Shown: piece by piece, positions 10,254-21,100 of the stretch
How positions within the stretch are numbered: position 1 is the first letter of the stretch
How the letters are laid out: each line of letters opens with the position of its first letter
NCBI RefSeq assembly: GCF_008935075.1
Contig: NZ_CP044545.1
Coordinates: 3,785,587 to 3,849,586, forward strand
Origin: Pradoshia sp. D12
Lineage (GTDB): Bacteria > Bacillota > Bacilli > Bacillales > Pradoshiaceae
Direction of reading: 5' to 3'
Length of the DNA: 64,000 bases
Translations under genes and position numbers: made by a program
Notes under the pieces: generated by a model
The model's input: the letters and a program-made list of their open reading frames with translations, nothing else
Database searches by the model: none
Told to the model about the DNA's origin: nothing

Positions 10254-11135
10254 TTACAGGCGTTTATTTACCCAACCTAAAAGAATTTCGCGAATAAATT
10301 TAGCTGCAGCAATTTGTGTTTGTTCAGAGGAATCATAAGCAGGAGCAACTTCTACAAGATCTGCTCCCACCACATTTACGCCAGAGTTTGATATAGCAGT
10401 TATAGCCTCAAGCATTTCTTTAGATGTAATACCGCCTGCTTCAGCAGTTCCCGTACCCGGTGCATGTGCTGGGTCAAGTACATCAATATCAATGGTGACA
10501 TACACATTTCGGCCGGCAAGGGTGGGCAGTACTTTTTTTAATGGCTCCGCCACATCAAATTTATACATATGCATTCCGGAATCCTTGGCAAATTGAAACT
10601 CTTCCCTCATACCTGAACGAATGCCGAAAGAATAGACATTCTCTGCACCAATCAAATTACAAATCTTCCGAATCGGAGTTGAATGGGAAAGCGGCTCGCC
10701 TTCATATTCTTCTCTCAAATCTGCATGAGCATCAAAATGGATAATAGCCAAATCCTCATACTTCTTATGAATTGCTTTTATAATCGGCCATGTAACGAGA
10801 TGCTCGCCGCCCATACCAAGCGGGAATTTCCCTTCTGCCAAAAGGGTTTCAATGTACGCCTCTATCATATCAATGCTTCTTTGCGGATTTCCAAAAGGGA
10901 GCGGAATATCGCCCGCATCAAAAAATTTAACAACCTCTAAATGTCGATCGATATAAGGGCTGTATTCTTCCAAACCAAGGGATACTTCTCGTATACGCGC
11001 TGGGCCAAACCTGGATCCAGGACGAAAGCTAACTGTCCAATCCATTGGCATTCCGTAGAGAACCGCCTCTGAATCTTTAAAATTGGGATGACTTCCTATA
11101 AAAACATTACCGGAATAGGCTTCATCAAATCTCAT
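10254..11135 (-). CDS. speB: Agmatinase
   Basis: This 293-residue ureohydrolase converts agmatine to putrescine and urea. The binuclear manganese site is visible in GGEHLVTWP, HFDAHADLR and DIDVLDPAHAPG, and the C-terminal EVAPAYD is typical of SpeB. The start at 11135 (MRFDEAYSGNVFIG) has AAAGGAG about 9 nt before it; an earlier in-frame ATG at 11159 lacks such a site. It follows speE by 42 nt, giving the conserved Bacillus speE-speB operon. SpeB feeds putrescine to SpeE; the arginine decarboxylase gene is not in the window. Confidence 0.95.
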   Translation of the reverse strand: MRFDEAYSGNVFIGSHPNFKDSEAVLYGMPMDWTVSFRPGSRFGPARIREVSLGLEEYSPYIDRHLEVVKFFDAGDIPLPFGNPQRSIDMIEAYIETLLAEGKFPLGMGGEHLVTWPIIKAIHKKYEDLAIIHFDAHADLREEYEGEPLSHSTPIRKICNLIGAENVYSFGIRSGMREEFQFAKDSGMHMYKFDVAEPLKKVLPTLAGRNVYVTIDIDVLDPAHAPGTGTAEAGGITSKEMLEAITAISNSGVNVVGADLVEVAPAYDSSEQTQIAAAKFIREILLGWVNKRL

Positions 11136-11177
11136 AATCTGCACTCCTTTAATCCTCATCTATATGTTCATTTCTGT

Positions 11178-12005
11178 TTATTTTAAAAGATCAGCTACAA
11201 ATTTAGGCAGCACAAAGGCAGCCTTATGAAGCTCCTTTGTATAATACTTTGTTTCCATTTCAATGAATCTATCATCACAAATCTCTAAAGGATGGTGTTT
11301 TTTTGAACCAATTGTAAAGGTCCATAAACCGCTCGGATAGGTTGGGATATTAGCCGTATATAGGCCGGTAATCGGAAAAATCTCTTTTACATCTTTAAAG
11401 ACCGATTGAATTAAATCCGCTTTAAACCAAGGGTTATCCGTTTGTGCAACAAAGATGCCATCTTCCTTTAATGCCTGATAGATTCCTGCATAGAAGCCCT
11501 TCGTAAACAAATTTACGGCCGGTCCAACCGGCTCTGTAGAATCTACGATAATTACATCATATTTATTTTCGCTTTTGGCAATATGCATAAATCCGTCATC
11601 AACCAGTACTTCAACCCGATGGTCAGTCAGGCTTCCTGCAACTTCTGGTAAAAACTGTTTTGAGTACTCAATGACTCTGCCATCAATCTCTACCAAAGTA
11701 GCTTTTTTTACATTCTCATGCTTAAGCACTTCACGGATTACGCCACCATCCCCGCCTCCTACAACGAGGACATGCTCTGGACAAGGGTGCGTATGTAGGG
11801 GAACGTGGGCTACCATCTCATGATAGACAAATTCATCCTTCACAGATGTCATCACCATATCATCCAGCAACAGCATCTTACCCCACTCTACTGTCTCTAC
11901 AATATCCAGTTTTTGAAAGTCTGTTTGTTCCGTATGCAAGGTACGACTTATCTTCATGGTGATTCCAAAATGATTTGTTTGCTTCTCCGTGAACCAAATA
12001 CCCAT
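11178..12005 (-). CDS. speE: Spermidine synthase
   Basis: This 275-aa aminopropyltransferase makes spermidine from putrescine and decarboxylated S-adenosylmethionine. The nucleotide-binding core reads [18 protein letters not shown], followed by [16 protein letters not shown] and the catalytic-aspartate segment [14 protein letters not shown]. The start at 12005 ([10 protein letters not shown]) is preceded by AAGAGG; the 15 codons open upstream are not used in the family. It is the first gene of the speE-speB operon and is divergent from pbpG. Confidence 0.95.
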   Translation of the reverse strand: MGIWFTEKQTNHFGITMKISRTLHTEQTDFQKLDIVETVEWGKMLLLDDMVMTSVKDEFVYHEMVAHVPLHTHPCPEHVLVVGGGDGGVIREVLKHENVKKATLVEIDGRVIEYSKQFLPEVAGSLTDHRVEVLVDDGFMHIAKSENKYDVIIVDSTEPVGPAVNLFTKGFYAGIYQALKEDGIFVAQTDNPWFKADLIQSVFKDVKEIFPITGLYTANIPTYPSGLWTFTIGSKKHHPLEICDDRFIEMETKYYTKELHKAAFVLPKFVADLLK

Positions 12006-12217
12006 GATGAACCTCTTTTCTTGTTTCAGTTTCAGCGGCCCAATTATCATTCACTATCTATTAAACTTAGAAGAGTATAGTGCATTCTTATAAAAAAGTA
12101 AAGATTTTCCGATATTTCCAATATTATCGTTTCTATGTCTGTTTTACGTTTAAAAATGTTGGTTTGTTTTCATACTACTAATATGAATAATTTCACAACA
12201 GATCAGGGGGAAGACAT

Positions 12218-14299
12218 GTGTCTCCAAGCAGACTTAGAAGAAGGAAATTACTTGCCTATAAGAGATCCCTTATACTTTTCGGATCACTGATTGCTACATT
12301 TGGAGTGATTGGGTTTGTTACCGTCCTACTTATTGTAAAGCTTGCCGGACCTCCAGCCATATCCGTCCCGCAAACCACTCAATATTTAGCTGATGATTTA
12401 AGTACATTTACGGAAAGCCACGGGGCCGAGAGGCGGTATTGGGTACCTCTCAGTGAGATATCGCCTTATTTAATACAATCTACTCTGGCAGTTGAGGATC
12501 GAAATTTTTATCATCATAACGGGTTTGATACAAAGAGAATTATAGGAGCAATTGTATCTGACACGATTGCCATGGCCAAGGTGCAGGGAGCCAGTACAAT
12601 CACTCAGCAGTATGCCAAGAACCTCTTCCTTGATTCAGAAAAAACCTGGTCACGAAAGGCTAAGGAAGCTCTCTACACTCTTCGGATTGAAGACCATTTC
12701 AGTAAGGATGAGATTCTCGAAGGTTATTTAAATACGATTTATTACGGGCATGGAATGTATGGTATACAGGCTGCGAGCCACTATTATTTTCATAAGGATG
12801 CCAAAGATCTATCCTTGGCTGAAGCAAGCCTGCTTGCTGGCATTCCAAAGGGACCAGGCATTTATTCACCACTTGTTTCGAAAAAGAACGCAAAGGAACG
12901 GCAGGCTATTGTCCTCAACTCTTTAAAGGAAACCAGTCAGCTGAGTGCAGAACAGGCAAAAGAAACATTGGCATTAGCCGACCGCTTGCCCATATACGGT
13001 TCCCTGATTACAGAGAAAAAACAGGAGGCACCCTATTTTCTGGATGCAGTCAATCATGAGTTACGTCAGGTCTTAAAGGGGAATGAGGAGCTGATCAGGC
13101 AAGGGGGATTAAAGGTGTATACAACCTTCAATTCCAAGCAGCAGGCCATTGCTGAAGAGGCTATTGCCAAGCATGTGCAGCCGGAAGGTGATTTTCAGGC
13201 TGCTTTAATTGCGATGAATCCCCATAACGGTATGGTTAAAGCATTGATTGGCGGAACCAATTATGAGCATAGCTCATTCAATCGTGCGACCCAGGCACTT
13301 AGACAGCCCGGTTCCACGATTAAGCCGCTGCTATATTACACAGCTTTAGAAAAAGGGTTCACACCATCGACGACCTTGCGAAGTGAAGTGACCACCTTTT
13401 CATTTGAAGGAGGAAAAGAAAAATATACACCCCATAATTTTAATAACCGATATGCCAATGAATCGATTACACTGGCTCAGGCCCTGGCTGTATCAGACAA
13501 TATATTTGCCGTCAAAACACATCTGTTCCTTGGAGAGGATGAACTGGTTAAGGCTGTAAAGCGATTTGGATTAACCACTCCTATGACCAAGGTTCCCTCA
13601 CTGGCGCTTGGAACGTCCGGAGTTAAGCCTTTGGAAATGACAAATGCCTATAACTTATTTGCCAACGGAGGAAAAAAGGTTAAACCTTACTTTATCACTA
13701 AGGTTACAGGGCGTGACGGAGAGGTTTTATATCAGAAAAAATTAGAACGGACAGCCGTACTGAAGCAAGCGGATGCCTATGTCATGACACAAATGCTGAC
13801 AGGTGTGTTCGATAAAAAGCTAAATGGTTACGCATCTGTGACAGGCGCCTCAATCGCACCTAAGCTTTCAAGGCCCTATGCTGGAAAGTCAGGCTCAACT
13901 GAGTATGATAGCTGGATGATTGGCTATACTCCTCAGCTTACGACAGGTGTTTGGACCGGATATGATCGCTCTCAGAAAATCGAAACTAAACAAGATAAAA
14001 TTGCAGCCAAAGAAATTTGGGCGAGCTTTATGGAGCAATCCCTAGAGGATGAGCCTGTTAAAGAGTTTAAACAGCCGAAAAATATTGTTGCGGTAGAAAT
14101 TGACCCCGAAAGCGGCTTGCTTGCACACGGAGCCTGCCCGGTTAAACGCCTTACTTACTATAAAAAAGGAACCGAGCCGAAACAGTATTGCCATAATCAT
14201 ATAAACAAGGGAAACGATCTAAGCCCTTCTGATGAAAAGAATAAAGAAAAGTCACATGATCCGTGGTACAAGAGAGTATGGCCATTTGGAAAGCTTTAA
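12218..14299 (+). CDS. pbpG: Class A penicillin-binding protein 2d (PbpG)
   Basis: This bifunctional 693-aa peptidoglycan synthase has a cytoplasmic basic start, one membrane helix at about 17-42, a GT51 transglycosylase domain (EDRNFY at 93-98, GASTITQQ at 124-131) and a transpeptidase domain with SxxK at Ser366 (GSTIK), SDN at 426-428 and KSGST at 557-561. All catalytic motifs are intact. The start is GTG at 12218, preceded by AGGGGGA; an overlapping ATG two bases earlier is in another frame. In B. subtilis the orthologue YwhE sits in the same place beside speE and works in spore peptidoglycan synthesis. No forespore promoter could be placed with confidence. Confidence 0.93.
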   Translation: MSPSRLRRRKLLAYKRSLILFGSLIATFGVIGFVTVLLIVKLAGPPAISVPQTTQYLADDLSTFTESHGAERRYWVPLSEISPYLIQSTLAVEDRNFYHHNGFDTKRIIGAIVSDTIAMAKVQGASTITQQYAKNLFLDSEKTWSRKAKEALYTLRIEDHFSKDEILEGYLNTIYYGHGMYGIQAASHYYFHKDAKDLSLAEASLLAGIPKGPGIYSPLVSKKNAKERQAIVLNSLKETSQLSAEQAKETLALADRLPIYGSLITEKKQEAPYFLDAVNHELRQVLKGNEELIRQGGLKVYTTFNSKQQAIAEEAIAKHVQPEGDFQAALIAMNPHNGMVKALIGGTNYEHSSFNRATQALRQPGSTIKPLLYYTALEKGFTPSTTLRSEVTTFSFEGGKEKYTPHNFNNRYANESITLAQALAVSDNIFAVKTHLFLGEDELVKAVKRFGLTTPMTKVPSLALGTSGVKPLEMTNAYNLFANGGKKVKPYFITKVTGRDGEVLYQKKLERTAVLKQADAYVMTQMLTGVFDKKLNGYASVTGASIAPKLSRPYAGKSGSTEYDSWMIGYTPQLTTGVWTGYDRSQKIETKQDKIAAKEIWASFMEQSLEDEPVKEFKQPKNIVAVEIDPESGLLAHGACPVKRLTYYKKGTEPKQYCHNHINKGNDLSPSDEKNKEKSHDPWYKRVWPFGKL

Positions 14300-14327
14300 A
14301 CAATCCGACCCATGAGCATAAGAAAAC

Positions 14328-14363
14328 AAAAATCCCCAAACCATTAACGGTTTGGGGATTTTT
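14328..14363. terminator. Bidirectional terminator pbpG/ywhD
   Basis: A perfect stem AAATCCCCAAACC / GGTTTGGGGATTT with a six-base loop lies 30 nt after pbpG, flanked by A and T runs. It could serve both convergent genes. Confidence 0.85.
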
Positions 14364-14482
14364 GCGTCCTAGCTCTACGTGCTTGCACACTGTTTTTAGT
14401 GTACTTTTTTTACAGAAAACCGACAAGTAATATGCTGAATTACTTTACAAAAAAATCCATAATTTTCACGTTTTTGTCAATA

Positions 14483-14992
14483 TTAGTTAGTGTTTAGCTT
14501 TTCCTTCAATTCATCAGGGGAGTTTTTCCAAAGCTCTTCATTATGTTTTTTCAGGAAGTTAGCTAAGATAATTTTTGAAGGTTCATCCATATGCTCAACG
14601 ATAATATGTCTTTTCAATGATTTATCCATGCGATTCACATGCTCTGGCAATGATTTATAGCCGCGGCGAATCTCTTCATCAACCGTCATTTCGCATGCCG
14701 TCACACCAGCATAATAGGCTCCCTGTTTCGTCTGTTCAATTGTAACCCAAACAAGCCAGTATGGCTTTCCGTTTGGTACTTCATCTTTATTCGGTAAAAA
14801 TTTGATTCGTCTTTCGATAGCACTTCTTGCATGCATAGCACCAATATCGACAAACGCTTCACCTGCTTCCACATCAATAATGACAGGTGAAACATTTTCC
14901 AGGCTCAACGCCCCCATTCCAAAGCCTTTATGGCCATCAGTAGGGTCGTTTTTGATGATATTAAAAGTTGGTTTTTTCTTCTCTTGACTCAT
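14483..14992 (-). CDS. ywhD: YwhD family protein
   Basis: This 169-aa conserved Bacillus protein of unknown function starts MSQEKKKPTFNIIKND. It has no membrane helix or recognisable catalytic motif. The ATG at 14992 is used; GGGAGG lies 13 nt upstream, which is long, while a TTG only one base after GGAGG is too close. It is the gene after the M50 peptidase gene ywhC in the same order as in B. subtilis. The acidic middle and the DKSLKRHIIVEHMDEPSK stretch do not suggest a role. Confidence 0.85.
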   Translation of the reverse strand: MSQEKKKPTFNIIKNDPTDGHKGFGMGALSLENVSPVIIDVEAGEAFVDIGAMHARSAIERRIKFLPNKDEVPNGKPYWLVWVTIEQTKQGAYYAGVTACEMTVDEEIRRGYKSLPEHVNRMDKSLKRHIIVEHMDEPSKIILANFLKKHNEELWKNSPDELKEKLNTN

Positions 14993-15012
14993 GGATATGT
15001 ACAAGCCTCCCT

Positions 15013-15648
15013 TTAAATAAATATTGAAACTAAGAATCGCTCAATCGCTGGTACTAAATTATAAATGATTGGATCGATTGTGTAATTACCAAGCGGTGTA
15101 ATCACCAGGATAAGGAAAATCAACGCTCCATATTGTTCATACTGTGTCATTTTTGGACGTATATCAGCCGGAACGAGGTCCTCAATAATACGATACCCAT
15201 CAAGTGGAGGAAATGGCAATAAATTAAATACAAACAGTACAACATTCAAGCGGATAAAAATATTAAAAAACGTGTAGATAAACTCAGGTAAATTAAATCC
15301 TGCGATGCTTATAATATATATCAATAGGACACCAATAAAAGCCAGCACAAGATTACTCAAAGGGCCTACCACTGAAACAACAATACTGTTCATCCGTGGA
15401 TTTTTAAAGAAGAAGCGATTGACCGGTACAGGTTTCGCCCAGCCAAACCCGACCAATATAATAAATATCGCACCTAATGGATCAATGTGCCGAAGCGGAT
15501 TTAATGTCAGCCGTCCCTGATTTTTTGCAGTCATATCTCCAAATTTATAGGCCGCATAGGCATGTGCATATTCATGAACAGTAAACGCAATGGCGAGAGT
15601 TACAAGTGTATATGGTAAATTGACCAATATGCTTTGAAAATCAAACAT
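15013..15648 (-). CDS. ywhC: Site-2 protease family (M50) membrane protein
   Basis: This 211-aa intramembrane zinc metallopeptidase homologue has the HExxH motif in FTVHEYAHAYAAYKFG and the third-ligand motif NLLPFPPLDGYRI near the C-terminal helices. About five membrane segments are visible. The start at 15648 (MFDFQSILVNLP) is preceded by AAGGGGA; the frame is open for 63 more codons upstream but those overlap the divergent ywhB leader and look non-coding. Its substrate is unknown. It is followed 20 nt later by ywhD. Confidence 0.9.
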   Translation of the reverse strand: MFDFQSILVNLPYTLVTLAIAFTVHEYAHAYAAYKFGDMTAKNQGRLTLNPLRHIDPLGAIFIILVGFGWAKPVPVNRFFFKNPRMNSIVVSVVGPLSNLVLAFIGVLLIYIISIAGFNLPEFIYTFFNIFIRLNVVLFVFNLLPFPPLDGYRIIEDLVPADIRPKMTQYEQYGALIFLILVITPLGNYTIDPIIYNLVPAIERFLVSIFI

Positions 15649-15789
15649 CAAAACATCCCCTTTTTCCTTAATATAAAACCTTTCAGTTAGGTTCAACTTT
15701 CCATTCTGCTTTTCACCACTTGCTTTCCGCCGGCGATTATGAAAAACTATCAACATAATCACTTGTTTTACAAATGAGGAGGACATTAT

Positions 15790-15975
15790 ATGCCGTATGT
15801 AACCGTTAAAATGTTGGAGGGCCGCACTGAAGAACAAAAAAAGGCCTTATGTGAAAAAGTCACTGAAGCAGTTTCTGAAACAACAGGAGCACCAAAAGAA
15901 AGAATTACGGTGTTCATTGAAGAAATGACTAAATCTCATTATGCGGTTGGCGGTGTACGCGCCAGCGATCAATAA
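15790..15975 (+). CDS. ywhB: 4-oxalocrotonate tautomerase family protein
   Basis: This is a 61-aa tautomerase whose catalytic base is the N-terminal proline exposed after Met removal (MPYVTVKMLEGRTEEQK). The conserved arginine and the VFIEEM segment are present. Members of this size form hexamers and isomerise 2-hydroxymuconate or phenylenolpyruvate; the natural substrate here is unknown. GAGGAGG lies about 6-12 nt before the ATG. It is divergent from ywhC, with 141 nt between the two starts. Confidence 0.92.
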   Translation: MPYVTVKMLEGRTEEQKKALCEKVTEAVSETTGAPKERITVFIEEMTKSHYAVGGVRASDQ

Positions 15976-16068
15976 ACTTTGTTCGGATTGCGTGTCTTTC
16001 ATCCACACCGAACATTATTGATCCAATTACATATTATTGGACCCGACTTTCGTTTTTAAGTGGGAGCC

Positions 16069-16097
16069 GAATGGAGCAAATATGCTCCATTCTTTTT
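16069..16097 (+). terminator. ywhB terminator
   Basis: Perfect stem GAATGGAGCA (16069-16078) / TGCTCCATTC (16083-16092) with a four-base loop is followed by TTTTTATTT. It lies 94 nt after the ywhB stop. Confidence 0.85.
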
Positions 16098-16119
16098 ATT
16101 TCTCCAGTATTAAAAAGAA

Positions 16120-16647
16120 CTAATTCGCGTACATTGGTTTATTTTCCTTAATAAGCTGTGCTGCATAATTGAAGGCTTCCTCTATTTCCTCAGGCAAATA
16201 CTGTTGCTCCGCCTTTAGTTCCTGGATTTTCTTAATAATCTCATCCTTGGATAAATGGTCGAAATAAAAAACCGTAGAAACCAATTCAAGAAAACGTGCA
16301 TTATGATTGTTCAATCCCTTCACACATGCAGACAGCTCGTCGTTTTCATTGTCTTTGCTGTATAAAGATAGAAATTCTTTGCCTGCCTCTGTTAAAGAGT
16401 AGTCATAATGAACATAGCCATTTTCCTTATCCTTTATTTCAGATAAAAGCCCTAAATTGCAAAGCTCTTCTATCTTTAACGTTAATTCCTCTGAATAGGG
16501 TCCATAAAAATGAAATTCAAATCTCTCCTGAAAAGGATATTCGAGTTTTTTTGAGATAAACACCATCTTTTGAAGCTTTTTTCTTCCCCCAATATGCCCG
16601 GCCGCATCTATGGCTGAAAGAATTCTGGCATGCTCCTTCAACACCAT
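16120..16647 (-). CDS. ywgA: YwgA family protein
   Basis: This 175-aa protein is conserved in Bacillus beside ywfO. Its N-terminal half looks like a winged helix (ILSAIDAAGHIGGRKKLQKM, then LGLLSEIKD and YSLTEAGKEFL), as in DUF4065/PadR-like antitoxin-type folds; the C-terminal half is helical and charged. No catalytic motif is seen and the role is unknown. It starts 21 nt after ywfO, so the two are probably co-transcribed. The overlap of position with the HD hydrolase suggests regulation of or partnership with it, but that is inference. Confidence 0.86.
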   Translation of the reverse strand: MVLKEHARILSAIDAAGHIGGRKKLQKMVFISKKLEYPFQERFEFHFYGPYSEELTLKIEELCNLGLLSEIKDKENGYVHYDYSLTEAGKEFLSLYSKDNENDELSACVKGLNNHNARFLELVSTVFYFDHLSKDEIIKKIQELKAEQQYLPEEIEEAFNYAAQLIKENKPMYAN

Positions 16648-16668
16648 TCTTCACTCCTTCAATATCAA

Positions 16669-17979
16669 TTAATCCCAATCAAGCAATTCTTTTATTTTTT
16701 CCTTTATTTCTTTATGATTCGCTTCATCTTCTAAAATATCAGCAGGAAAGTACAGTTTATGATCCGTGCGTCGTTTACCGGAAATCGCGTCTACGATATC
16801 CGATTGTCTGGAAAGCTCTTTAAGTTCTCTCGTTTTGGATAACAGATAAATCGGTACCCTTTCTCCTTCTTCTCCAGGCCGATAAAAATCATACGGTAAA
16901 TCCGATGAAGAATCTAGCACCAAATAATACTCCGGATCAAGACCGGCTGCTGCGAACAATTGAGTGAGCTCCATCACTTTTTTCATTTCCGCACTGGATG
17001 ACGGAAGGAATTCTACATACTGGAACAAATTCCGGTTCATGAACCTCGTGCATAAATCACTCAGTATGCTATCCTCTTCTTCTCCCCATAACTGAAAATA
17101 GTACAGCATTATACTATCGTCTAATTTCAAATAATCATATAGGGTAACAGACTGGGTAAATAAAGACGAAAAATGATGAGGTTCCTGTTTAAATTGATAA
17201 TTCTTCTTATATAAATCTTTAGCGCGGTGCAGGATTTTTGTCAAAATCACTTCTGCGCTTCGAGATACTGGATGGAAATAAACCTGCCAGTACATTTGAT
17301 AGCGGCTCATAATGTAATCTTCTACAGCATGCATACCGCTTTGCTTGAAAACTACCTGATCCTCCGTCGGTCTCATCACTCGGAGAATCCGCTCCATATC
17401 AAACTGGCCGTAGCTCACCCCAGTAAAATAAGCATCCCGTAACAAGTAGTCCATCCGGTCTGCATCAAGCTGACTCGAGATTAAGCTGACAACCAATTTA
17501 TTGGCATGTGTTTTGGCAATGACTTCAGCTACCTCTTTCGGAAAGCTGGCATCTACCTTTTTTAAAATTGCATTAACCTCAGTATCCCCTAAAATAATCT
17601 TCCTTGTGAATTCCTCATGGTCCAAATCAAAGACTTTTTCGAAGGCATGTGAAAAAGGACCATGCCCGAGGTCATGGAGCAAAGCTGCACATAAAGAAAG
17701 AAGACGATCTTTCGGGTTCCATTCCGGCCTATTAGCAAATACCCCATCCACAATTCTTCTCACAATCTCATATACTCCAAGAGAGTGATTAAAACGGCTG
17801 TGTTCAGCCCCATGAAATGTTAAATAGGTCGTTCCAAGCTGTTTAATTCGCCTTAAACGCTGGAATTCCTTTGTATCAATTAAATCCCAAATGACCCGGT
17901 CATTCACATGCACATAGCGATGCACCGGATCCTTAAATACTTTTTCTTCGTTTAATTTTTCCAGAGAATATTCTATCAT
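16669..17979 (-). CDS. ywfO: HD-domain phosphohydrolase YwfO
   Basis: This 436-aa protein resembles deoxynucleoside triphosphate triphosphohydrolases. The HD metal site is seen as HSRFNHSLGVYEI followed by LLHDLGHGPFSHAFE, with the distal SSQLDADRMDYLLRD. The whole length matches B. subtilis YwfO. AGAGGGA precedes the ATG by about 6 nt. It is the first gene of a ywfO-ywgA unit, 138 nt after the large phosphoesterase gene and separated from it by a terminator. Its nucleotide substrate cannot be inferred from sequence. Confidence 0.9.
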   Translation of the reverse strand: MIEYSLEKLNEEKVFKDPVHRYVHVNDRVIWDLIDTKEFQRLRRIKQLGTTYLTFHGAEHSRFNHSLGVYEIVRRIVDGVFANRPEWNPKDRLLSLCAALLHDLGHGPFSHAFEKVFDLDHEEFTRKIILGDTEVNAILKKVDASFPKEVAEVIAKTHANKLVVSLISSQLDADRMDYLLRDAYFTGVSYGQFDMERILRVMRPTEDQVVFKQSGMHAVEDYIMSRYQMYWQVYFHPVSRSAEVILTKILHRAKDLYKKNYQFKQEPHHFSSLFTQSVTLYDYLKLDDSIMLYYFQLWGEEEDSILSDLCTRFMNRNLFQYVEFLPSSSAEMKKVMELTQLFAAAGLDPEYYLVLDSSSDLPYDFYRPGEEGERVPIYLLSKTRELKELSRQSDIVDAISGKRRTDHKLYFPADILEDEANHKEIKEKIKELLDWD

Positions 17980-18070
17980 TCTATTCCCTCTTCCTAATCG
18001 GTCATGGTTTTATTATAGCTTGTTTAATCTAAAAAAACATAATCATCTTCTTCCACAATAATACACAACA

Positions 18071-18107
18071 AAAACCCTTTGAATAGAAATCGATTCTGTT
18101 CAAAGGG
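18071..18107 (-). terminator. Terminator after the large phosphoesterase
   Basis: Stem CCCTTTGAA (18075-18083) / TTCAAAGGG (18099-18107) with a partly paired loop; on the minus strand it is followed by TTTTTGTTG. Confidence 0.75.
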
Positions 18108-18117
18108 CACTTTATCT

Positions 18118-21100
18118 TTATTTAGTCGTAAATTTCCAGACCGGAGAACGTGATCGCCCTCCATAGCTGTCGCTCACTTCTACATACCAGAAATAATCCT
18201 GCTTGTTTTTTAGATCCTTTAGGCGGATTTGTACTTTTTCCCGATTCCTTCCGTCCTTATCTTCACCCAATAAGGTATTCGAGTACACATTTACGCCAAT
18301 ATAGTCTGTTGCCACCTGTTTCTGAATCGGGTTCAGCTCCAGTTGGTCAATTGTAAATTCATCGACTTCCGGCTCAAAATAATTATAATCATCCAAGTAA
18401 GGCGAGTACGTTTTGACTGATAACTGCTTTGCCTCCGGATTGAAATGGAGCATCCGCATATACCCCTCGCCGCCTTCCGGACCACTCTGATAATCGGCCA
18501 GCATTTCATACACTTTACGGAATTTCGATGGTTTTCCTTTTAGAGGAATGGTCGCTACATTACGGCTTGCCCCTGAAATATGCCCTGCAAGAACCAATTT
18601 AATATTCTCGTATTTCCGGACAATTTCTTTAAAGACCTGATTACCGTTATACGTCCGTTTTCCTTGATGGTCGAGATAATTATGGACCGCAAGCACCACA
18701 TTTCTCTCTGAGTATTGGTTTAATACCTTATTAACCCAATCTAGGGTTGCAGTCGTGGTTTCTTTACCCCAGCCCAGATACAGGAAGAGGAAATCGTGCC
18801 CGCCAAAGGATGCTAAATCATAGTGATTTGTGTTATTTTCCATCCCGCCTCCGTAATGGGATGTATGCTTAAATCTTTTTTCTCCAAAGTATTTACCATA
18901 ATTGCGATAATCCAGTACCAAGTTTCCCACATCATGATTTCCGGACACTACCCCATAAGGAACATGATGTTCATCCAAAATGCCCATACTCTTATCCGCG
19001 ATATCCCATTGCTCCAAATCCCATCTGACATTAATAATATCCCCTGTATGAATAACATATTCCGCATTTCCAAGCTGATTTTGGATTCTAATCCAGTTTG
19101 TCATTACTGGGAAAATATGTGGGAATGATTCGGAATAATATTGGGTATCTGACATCCAGACCAAATTAAATGGACGATTCACTTCGCCAATAATCTGGTC
19201 CTGCACAAGGACCTGCAGCTTTTGATTTTTCAAATAGGCCTCTGTCTCAACCTTTGCTTTCAACGAAAAATCCTTATTTCCGTAGCCATACGCTAATGCA
19301 TCCCATCTAGATTTTTGTATATTCCAGGCATATAAAGTGACCTTTCTTCCCTGTAAGGAATGCCCGATCCACTTTACTTCAACCTCTTTCATTTCCGCGG
19401 GTGTTTCATCCAGTGAAATTTCGAATCGCTGATACGGAAATCCTTTATTTGAGGCAGTCACCCAATAAGTCTTATCCGCTTTGGCTATCTGCTTTATTTG
19501 CTTGGCTAAGATACCTGTTTCACGCGGATAAGTCTGATTGGGCGGCGGTTCCTCATCTGCAATATTGGAAAATGCTTTTAATTGATTCCTCCCTTTGGAG
19601 GTAAAATCATAGCGATTGCCTGAGAAAAACTTAGCCACTATTTGATCATTAGTTGGATCTTCTACCTTCACGCTTAGCTTCGGATGAACAGATACTTTTG
19701 TATCATTATCAAGCGGTATGGCTTGATTCATAATAATAGGTGCTTCATCCACAATCTTAAAATGAATCGTTTCCTTTTTGCGATTCCCAGCTGCATCTAC
19801 TGACATGAAGGTTACCTTGTGTTTCCCTTTAGACAGTCTGCCGGAGGAGGTCGTATATGGCAGAGTGATTTCCCGACCATCCAGATAGCCTTTAATGGAG
19901 GCTATTGAAGTCACCTCATCCTCGGGGTTTGCATCAATGGTGAATGTTCCCTTATAGGTTCTGCCATTCAGCGGTGTTTTTACATGGAGCTTTGGTGCTG
20001 TATTATCAAAAACAACATCTGCTTGGTGAATGGATGTGCCTTTAGATTGAATACTATGGACTCCATCCTGATAAGCCATCGTATCAATCTCTGCCTCTTC
20101 TGCTGTGAACATAGCTGCCGGGATGATAAATTCGTAGGATAGGATGAACACTCCCTGATTACCCACCTTCCATTCCTGGGCTTCCCGAGTGCTTTCTCGA
20201 TTCTCATCACCATCTCCCGTGATTGAATTTACACTGATTGGGCGAATCATCGTACCATCACCCATCAGCAGCTTTATATTCTTGATAGAAAAGCGATCGA
20301 CATCTTTTTCTTCAACTGTACTTCCGGGCATAAATGTTTCCTTCTTCGTGCCTGTGTGGATGGAAATCGTATTTTTACCCGGTTTGAGTTCATCAATTGG
20401 AATTGACAATTCATATGGAAGATATAACCCTGCTGTAGGTTTTAATTTGGATATTAAACGGTCTCCCATGTAAACTGCACTTTTCTTTCTTTCATCAATG
20501 CCAAGGCCTTCAAATACAATTGCAGCAGGACGGCTCAAGATCCTCTGTGTCTTCAGTTTTTGTCCATCAACCGTAAGCTTAATCTGTTCCTCAGCTGTTG
20601 CCTTTTGAACTTGTATCTTTTTTGTACCTTTTAAAATCGTATTTTTTTGGACAGAAAGCCCCGGCTTTAGGGGTTTGTACATATCTGGATTTCCTATTTT
20701 TATCGTCTTTGTCCCTTTTTCGGGGTATCTAATGACATGCTGTCCATCCGATATTTCTATATAATACTCAAAGGTTGGAACAGAACCATAAACATCGTAT
20801 CGAGATATAATTGATTGATAAGAAGTCGTGGTTTTCATAAGCATATTTGCTTGTGTAAAGGCAGAATCCTGACCTCTTTTATAAAATATTTCTGCCCGCT
20901 TAATTAGATGTTCATCCTCAATTTGAATCTCGATAGAGACATCCGAGCGTTCTGGTACTTCTTTTGGCATGGTCACAGGTCTAACAATCGGCTTAGTGGT
21001 ATCCGTCTGCTTATTGGCATTTAACGGCACCTGTTCATTACTCACTTGACCTGGTGTACTTTCTTTGATTTGTTTATCCTGTTTTAATTTTTTTGCTCCC